Shown one piece after another: positions 59,342-64,000 of a stretch of 64,000 nt of DNA. The notes below the pieces were generated by a model. It was not told the origin of the DNA. It did not search any database and saw only the letters and a list, made by a program, of their open reading frames with translations. Source of the DNA: Gammaproteobacteria bacterium (GTDB lineage Bacteria > Pseudomonadota > Gammaproteobacteria > Pseudomonadales > Porticoccaceae); contig JADJET010000001.1 of NCBI GenBank assembly GCA_016708925.1, positions 401,501 to 465,500 on the forward strand. The letters are read 5' to 3'. Position 1 is the stretch's first letter, and every line of letters starts with the position of its first letter. A program made the position numbers and the translations under genes.

Positions 59342-59449
59342 TTGAAAAACGTCGTGAGGTGGCGCGCAGCGAGCGAAACCTATCAAGTCGATAGGCGAGG
59401 GACCGAGCACCGCGCAACGAAGCAGATGGCTGCCGCAGCAGTTTTTCAA
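59342..59449. repeat. Short element with 9-bp terminal inverted repeats (MITE-like)
   Basis: TTGAAAAAC at 59342 and GTTTTTCAA at 59441-59449 are perfect inverted repeats about 108 bp apart in a non-coding gap. The right end overlaps another hairpin (CAGTTTTT-CAA-AAAAACTG, 59439-59457). It has no coding capacity; a deletion derivative or a MITE is possible. Confidence 0.4.
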
Positions 59450-59596
59450 AAAAACTGTTAAGCGCCAGCTCCTGCATTGCTGCACGCGAATCGTCCGGCA
59501 TTTTTAACGCCGTAGCGCTATGATTCTGCGGCAAAATCGCCCTGATGCAACATGACAGAACCACCATAATCCTCTCGCCACCCACACTGATTTTTC

Positions 59597-60331
59597 CTAA
59601 AACCCTTCATCCTCCCGCAAAAACCGCCACTGCCCCACCGGCAAATCCCCCAGCCGCACACGGCCGATGCGCACGCGCTTGAGTCCGGTGACCCGCAGGC
59701 CCACCAGTTCGCACATGCGGCGGATCTGGCGCTTGCGGCCTTCCCGAAGCACAAAGCGCAGTTGTTCCGGATTGGCCCAGCTCACCTTGGCCGGGCGCAG
59801 TTGTTTGCCGTCGAGTTCGAGCCCGTGGTTGAGCAGTGCCAGGGACTCACGGCTGAGGTTGCCTTCCACGCGCACCAGATATTCCTTTTCCACGGTCGAG
59901 TTTTCGCCGACCAGTTGGCGCGCCACGCGGCCATCCTGGGTCAATACCAGCAGCCCGGTGGAATCTATATCGAGCCGGCCGGCGGGAGCGAGGCCTTTCA
60001 GGTGGCTCATTTGAAAACGCAGTTTGTCGCCGGGCGCCTGGGCCTGCGCCGAGATCAGCATGACGGCGGGCTGATGGCCGTCTTCCGCCTGCCCGGAAAC
60101 ATAACCGACGGGCTTGTGCAGCAGGATGGTGACCTGCCGCGCCTGACTGGCCTGCGCCGCTGCGCCCAGTGTGATCACGGCATCCGGCGCGGCGCGGGTG
60201 CCCAGTTGGGTGACCCGTTCCCCGTTCACGAATACCAGCCCGCGCTCGATGTAGGCATCCGCCTCGCGCCGCGAGCACAGGCCGCGCTCGGCCATCAGCT
60301 TGGAAATGCGAATGCCTTGCGGGTCATTCAT
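59597..60331 (-). CDS. RsuA/RluB-E-F family rRNA pseudouridine synthase
   Basis: 244 residues. An S4 domain (LMAERGLCSRREADAYIERGLVFVNGERV) is followed by the catalytic domain with AGRLDIDSTGLLVLTQDG (catalytic Asp), EKEYLVRVEG and REGRKRQIRRMCELVGLRVTGLKRVRIG. The sequence is closest in pattern to RluF, which modifies 23S rRNA, but RluB or RluE are not excluded. It is transcribed towards the repeat region. Confidence 0.88.
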   Translation of the reverse strand: MNDPQGIRISKLMAERGLCSRREADAYIERGLVFVNGERVTQLGTRAAPDAVITLGAAAQASQARQVTILLHKPVGYVSGQAEDGHQPAVMLISAQAQAPGDKLRFQMSHLKGLAPAGRLDIDSTGLLVLTQDGRVARQLVGENSTVEKEYLVRVEGNLSRESLALLNHGLELDGKQLRPAKVSWANPEQLRFVLREGRKRQIRRMCELVGLRVTGLKRVRIGRVRLGDLPVGQWRFLREDEGF

Positions 60332-60400
60332 CGTTGGCAGGCCGGGTAAACACGCCGGGTAAAAAAGGTGCGACGGATCGCGGGACTGGTCCGCAGCATC

Positions 60401-61441
60401 TCAGCCAAAAATCTCCGCCATCAATTCCACCGCCTGGGTGTTGGCGTCGGACAGCAGCAGCGTGCCGACCTGGCCGCGCTTGGCGGCTGCGGCCCAGCGC
60501 TGGGCGCGGTCGCGGATGCGCGCTGGCGGGCCCACCAGATTGCAGGCGTCCACCAATGCGTCCGGCACGGCGGCGGCGGCTTCTTCCTTGCGGCCTTCCA
60601 GATAGAGATCCTGGATTTTTACCGCGGCTTCTTCGTAGCCCAGGCGTTTGGCATAGTCGTTGTAGAAGTTCTTGCTGCGTGCGCCCATGCCGCCGATGTA
60701 GAGCGCGAGGTTATTTTTGAGCGGCTTCATGCAGGTGGCCAGATCGTCGCCGATCACCACGCGCACGAACGGCGCGACATCGAAATCGTTCAGCGACTTG
60801 CCCTTGCCGGCGGCGGCGAAGCCTTCCTGGATGGGTTTTTCGAACACGTCGAAGCGCTCCGGGTCCATCCACACCGGGAAGAAGCCATCGGCCACTTCGG
60901 CCGCGGCCTTGACGCCGGCGGGCGTGATGTTGGCGCTGTAGATCGGGATGGGGGCGTCGCAGTGCAGAATGCTTTTCAGCGGCTTGCCGAGGCCGGTCGC
61001 GCCCGGGCCGCGATAGGGCAGTTGATACATCTCGCCGTCGAAACTCACCGGCGCTTCGCGCGCGAAAATCTGTTTCATGATCTGGATGTATTCCTTCAGC
61101 CGCGTGACCGGCTTGCCGTAGGGCACGCCGTGCCAGCCTTCGACCACCTGGGGACCGGAGGCGCCCAGCCCCACGATGAAGCGGTTGCCGGAGAGGTGGG
61201 ACAGGGTCATGGCGGTCATCGCCGCCAGCGCCGGGGTGCGCGCCGGCATCTGCATGATGGCGGTGCCGGCGCGGATGCGGGTGGTGTTGGCGAGAATCCA
61301 GGCGGCGGTGGTGACGGCGTCGGAGCCGTAGGCTTCCGCCGTCCACACCGAGTCGTAGCCCAGGTTTTCGGCGTGGCGGATGACATCCAGCGGCACCTTT
61401 ACCTTGTTGCCGGAATAGCCGGTCATCAGTCCGAGTTTCAT
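60401..61441 (-). CDS. Luciferase-like (LLM class) oxidoreductase, probably F420-dependent
   Basis: 346 residues, TIM-barrel of the bacterial luciferase superfamily. Begins MKLGLMTGYSGNKVKVPLDVIRHAENLGYDSVWTAEAYGSDAVT; TTRIRAGTAIMQMPARTPALAAMTAMTL is the superfamily core. The start at 61441 was chosen by family length; an upstream in-frame ATG adds an unrelated tail. Many relatives in mycobacteria use F420, and an F420:NADPH oxidoreductase and cofE lie just downstream. Whether it uses F420 or FMN cannot be settled from sequence. Substrate unknown. Confidence 0.85.
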   Translation of the reverse strand: MKLGLMTGYSGNKVKVPLDVIRHAENLGYDSVWTAEAYGSDAVTTAAWILANTTRIRAGTAIMQMPARTPALAAMTAMTLSHLSGNRFIVGLGASGPQVVEGWHGVPYGKPVTRLKEYIQIMKQIFAREAPVSFDGEMYQLPYRGPGATGLGKPLKSILHCDAPIPIYSANITPAGVKAAAEVADGFFPVWMDPERFDVFEKPIQEGFAAAGKGKSLNDFDVAPFVRVVIGDDLATCMKPLKNNLALYIGGMGARSKNFYNDYAKRLGYEEAAVKIQDLYLEGRKEEAAAAVPDALVDACNLVGPPARIRDRAQRWAAAAKRGQVGTLLLSDANTQAVELMAEIFG

Positions 61442-61549
61442 GGTCGATCCTCCGTGGTCATTTGGATGTGGTGGCGGCCCGTGGCCGGTGTTTGGCGCTA
61501 CCATAGCAGACACACCGCAGCCGCAGAAAATCATAAGGGGGAGGCAGCA

Positions 61550-62581
61550 ATGGATATCGGTATCCTGTTTTCATTTCGTAACCCGGCGTTCAATCGAGTG
61601 CCCTGGACGACCACCTACACCGACGAGCTGGACTTGACGGTCGCCGCCGAAGAGTTGGGCTACGACCACGTCTGGCTCAGTGAGCACCACTTTGTGGATG
61701 ACGGCTATTCGCCTTCGCTGCTGCCCATTGCGGCGGCGATCGCGGCGCTGACGCGCAGCATCCGCATCGGGACCTATGTGATGCTGCTGCCGCTGCACAA
61801 TCCGGTGCGGGTCGCCGAGGATGCGGCGACCGTGGACGTGATTTCCGGCGGGCGCTTCGATCTGGGTGTCGGGCTCGGCTACCGGCCCGGCGAATTCACC
61901 GGCATGGGTGTCCCCAGCGCTGAGCGCGCGGCCCGCTTTCAAGAGGGATTGCCGGTAATCCAGCGTCTGCTGGCGGGCGAGACGGTTTCTCTCGACGGAC
62001 GTTTCAACCAATTCGAGGACGTGCGCATCACGCCGCCACCCGCCCAGCGCACTCTGCCGATCTGGGTCGGCGCGCGCGGCGACCGGGCGCTGGAGCGTGC
62101 CGCGCAGCTCGGCTGCCACCTCGCTTCCATCGGCGCGCCCGGTCACCGCGAACGCTATCTGGCCGCGCTCGCGGCCTGCGGTCGCCGTGCCGAAGACCAC
62201 CATATCGGTCAGCTCGCGGTGGTCTATGTGGCCGCGACGGCGGCGCAGGCATGGCGGGAATGCGGTCGTGCGATCCATCATGTGATGCACGAATATCAGG
62301 CCTGGGCGGCGGAATCCGGCGACGAGAGCGGCGATGCGCTGGCCACCATGGCGGTGCCGGCGCCCGAGGAATTCATGGCCGGGCGCGTTGCCGAGGTGAT
62401 GGGCCGCCCTGCTATGATTGGCGACCCCGAGCAGGTGTATCAGGGACTGCGCGCGTTTTTGGAGGTGACACCCGCGACCCATCTGGTGCTGATGATGGCG
62501 CTGCCGGGTGTGGACCCCGAACGCACCCGCGACAGCATGGCGCTGTTCGCCCGCGCGGTGATGCCGCGACTCAAAAAATGA
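61550..62581 (+). CDS. Luciferase-like (LLM class) oxidoreductase, second paralogue
   Basis: 343 residues, same superfamily as the divergent gene 108 bp upstream but only distantly similar. It has ELGYDHVWLSEHHFVDDGYSPS (the His-rich motif of FMN- or F420-using monooxygenases) and the SIRIGTYVMLLPLHNPVRVAEDAATVDVISGGRFDLGVGLGYRP block. The ATG at 61550 follows AAGGGGGAGG. It is cotranscribed in direction with the F420 genes, 87 bp before the next. Function unknown. Confidence 0.85.
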   Translation: MDIGILFSFRNPAFNRVPWTTTYTDELDLTVAAEELGYDHVWLSEHHFVDDGYSPSLLPIAAAIAALTRSIRIGTYVMLLPLHNPVRVAEDAATVDVISGGRFDLGVGLGYRPGEFTGMGVPSAERAARFQEGLPVIQRLLAGETVSLDGRFNQFEDVRITPPPAQRTLPIWVGARGDRALERAAQLGCHLASIGAPGHRERYLAALAACGRRAEDHHIGQLAVVYVAATAAQAWRECGRAIHHVMHEYQAWAAESGDESGDALATMAVPAPEEFMAGRVAEVMGRPAMIGDPEQVYQGLRAFLEVTPATHLVLMMALPGVDPERTRDSMALFARAVMPRLKK

Positions 62582-62668
62582 GTCTCGGCTCCGCCCGGCC
62601 GGCAGCGTCCCGGTCGGGCCAACTTTCAATCAATCAGTCAACCAATCCATCCCTACAGGAAACCTGGC

Positions 62669-63340
62669 ATGAGCGACCCCAAGCCGACTCTGGCGATTCT
62701 CGGTGGCAGCGGCGATCTCGGCGGCGGCCTCGCCTTTCGCTGGGCGCGCGCCGGCTATCCCATCATCATCGGCTCCCGCAGCGCTGAAAAAGCCGAACAG
62801 GCCGCGGCCGAGCTGGCAGCAAAAGGACTGGCGGGCAAGGTGCGCGGTCTGGATAACGAAGCGGCGGCGCGAGCCGGCGACATCGTGGTACTGACGGTAC
62901 CCTTCGCCAATCAGGCGCCGACGCTCGAGGCCATCAAGGCCGCGGTGCAGGGCAAGATCCTGGTGGATGTCACCGTGCCGCTGGTGCCGCCCAGGGTCGG
63001 CACCGTGCAGTTGCCCGCCGGCGGCAGCGCCGGCCAGATCGCCCAGGCGACTCTGGGCGAGGGTGTGCGGGTGGTGTCGGCGTTCCAGAACGTCGCCGCG
63101 GCCCATCTCGAAGATCCCGAGCACGATCCCGACTGCGACGTGCTGGTGTGCGGCAACGACGCCGATGCCTGCGCGGCGGTACTGGCGCTGGTCGCCGCCG
63201 CCGGCATGAAAGGCTGGCACGCCGGACCCATCGCCAACTCGGTGGTGGCCGAGGCGCTCACCTCGGTGCTCATCACACTCAATCGCCGCTACAAGATCCC
63301 CGGTGCGGGTTTCCGCATCACGGGCAGCCCCCAGGCGTGA
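62669..63340 (+). CDS. npdG: NADPH-dependent F420 reductase (Fno/NpdG)
   Basis: 223 residues. TLAILGGSGDLGGGLAFRWARAGYPIIIGSRSAEKA is the NADP(H)-binding region typical of F420:NADPH oxidoreductase, and DIVVLTVPFANQAPTLEAIK, DVTVPLVPP and VSAFQNVAAAHL are further family blocks. It interconverts F420H2 and NADPH, supplying reduced cofactor to the LLM enzymes. 37 bp before cofE. The family is specific enough that F420 use is a fair call. Confidence 0.9.
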   Translation: MSDPKPTLAILGGSGDLGGGLAFRWARAGYPIIIGSRSAEKAEQAAAELAAKGLAGKVRGLDNEAAARAGDIVVLTVPFANQAPTLEAIKAAVQGKILVDVTVPLVPPRVGTVQLPAGGSAGQIAQATLGEGVRVVSAFQNVAAAHLEDPEHDPDCDVLVCGNDADACAAVLALVAAAGMKGWHAGPIANSVVAEALTSVLITLNRRYKIPGAGFRITGSPQA

Positions 63341-63377
63341 CCGCGACCGGCGTCCGCCGCGCGGCACGGTTTTCGTC

Positions 63378-64000
63378 GTGCAACTGATCGCGTTGCCGGG
63401 CATCCCCCGAGTCGCGCCCGGCGCCGATCTGGTCGGCCTGGTGCTGGACGGCTTGGTGCGTGCGGATACCGCGCTGCAAACGGGCGATATCGTCGTGCTC
63501 GCCCAGAAGATCGTTTCCAAGGCCGAGAACCGCTATGTGGAACTCGCCGGCGTCACGCCCTCGGCGCGCGCATTGGAAATCGCCGCCGTGGCGGAGAAAG
63601 ACCCGCGCATCATCGAAGTCATCCTCGGCGAATCCCGCGCGGTATTGCGCCAGGTGCCGGGCGTGGTCATCGTCGAGCACCGGCTGGGGTTCGTGATGGC
63701 CAACGCTGGAGTGGACGCTTCCAACATCGAACACGCGGGCGAGCGCGTCGAACGGGTGCTGCTGCTGCCGTGCGATCCGGATGGCACCGCCGCGGCGCTG
63801 GCGACGGCGCTGCGGGAGCGCACCGGCGCCGCCGTGGGCGTGGTGATCAACGACAGCGTCGGGCGCGCGTGGCGCAATGGCACGATGGGAATCGCGCTCG
63901 GCAGCGCGGGTTTTCCGGCGCTGTACGACCGTCGCGGTGAACGCGATCTGTTCGGTCGCGTGCTTCAGGTGACCGAGGTGGCGCTGGCCGATCAGATCGC
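63378..64000 (+). CDS. cofE: F420-0:gamma-glutamyl ligase CofE/FbiB N-terminal domain, cut by window edge
   Basis: The first 207 residues are in the window. The start is the GTG at 63378, giving VQLIALPGIPRVAPGADLVG. CofE family blocks are GDIVVLAQKIVSKAENRYVELAG, RLGFVMANAGVDASNIEH and VVINDSVGRAWRNGTMGIALG. The enzyme adds gamma-linked glutamates to F420-0. No stop is reached, so it may be CofE alone or FbiB with a nitroreductase domain. It is the direct proof that F420 is made or tailored by this organism. Confidence 0.92.
   Translation, partial: MQLIALPGIPRVAPGADLVGLVLDGLVRADTALQTGDIVVLAQKIVSKAENRYVELAGVTPSARALEIAAVAEKDPRIIEVILGESRAVLRQVPGVVIVEHRLGFVMANAGVDASNIEHAGERVERVLLLPCDPDGTAAALATALRERTGAAVGVVINDSVGRAWRNGTMGIALGSAGFPALYDRRGERDLFGRVLQVTEVALADQI

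Overview
The window is GC-rich and, apart from some short intergenic repeats, densely coding. Its gene set is that of a gammaproteobacterium. Supporting points are the rpsU-yqeY-dnaG-rpoD macromolecular-synthesis block with tsaD divergent, folB-folK, folM and cca beside it, mutY-yggX followed by tRNA-Phe, a hisB-hisH-hisA block, type IV pilus genes pilU, pilS and pilR, and REP-like palindromes. No phage, insertion sequence or CRISPR array was seen. Several normally intact genes carry single-base frameshifts (nadE, pilS, pilR three times, an aminoglycoside-phosphotransferase-like gene, a UDG-like gene). One 1.5 kb stretch is a poly-G-studded chimera of acyl-CoA ligase and Lon fragments. The sequence therefore looks like an uncurated draft or metagenome contig, and the broken genes should be read with that in mind.

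Layout. 1-5060: an oligopeptide ABC importer (substrate-binding lipoprotein cut by the window edge, two permeases, fused double ATPase). 5225-9003: an extracytoplasmic redox/metal module, with a minus-strand operon porin > FMN-binding protein > PepSY membrane protein, divergent from a small multicopper oxidase; a Fur-like site lies between them. 9056-15769: leucine/isovalerate catabolism (isovaleryl-CoA dehydrogenase, an enoyl-reductase-like SDR, both methylcrotonyl-CoA carboxylase subunits), interrupted by a broken UDG-like gene. 15770-22529: repeats, pilU, nadE, pilS-pilR. 22707-29381: a complete thiamine operon on the minus strand, TPP riboswitch > thiC-thiO-thiS-thiG-thiDE-thiF(rhodanese), ending in a clear intrinsic terminator.

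29582-40762: an accessory region with a K+ channel, a MazF/RHH toxin-antitoxin pair with a perfect palindromic operator, a CaiB-type CoA-transferase, an amidohydrolase, a Baeyer-Villiger-type monooxygenase, a HerA-like ATPase, an acyl-CoA dehydrogenase/PH-domain/phosphotransferase group resembling split ACAD10/11 or LvaA/LvaC, and a dienelactone hydrolase. 40830-43459: a DUF2905 gene with a partial duplication and REP-like repeats, then hisA, hisH, hisB (no hisF next to them). 43575-47266: asmA-like gene, mutY, yggX, tRNA-Phe. 47395-48862: the damaged chimera. 49107-58626: cca, folM-like SDR, hsp20, folK, folB, tsaD, rpsU, yqeY, dnaG, rpoD, tRNA(CAU). 58774-64000: a YkgJ-like protein, a pseudouridine synthase, two luciferase-like oxidoreductases, an F420:NADPH oxidoreductase and the start of cofE.

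The most interesting parts are the coenzyme F420 cluster at the right end (uncommon in Gammaproteobacteria), the putatively flavinylated FMN-binding/PepSY/porin/multicopper-oxidase module, and the kinase plus acyl-CoA dehydrogenase group.
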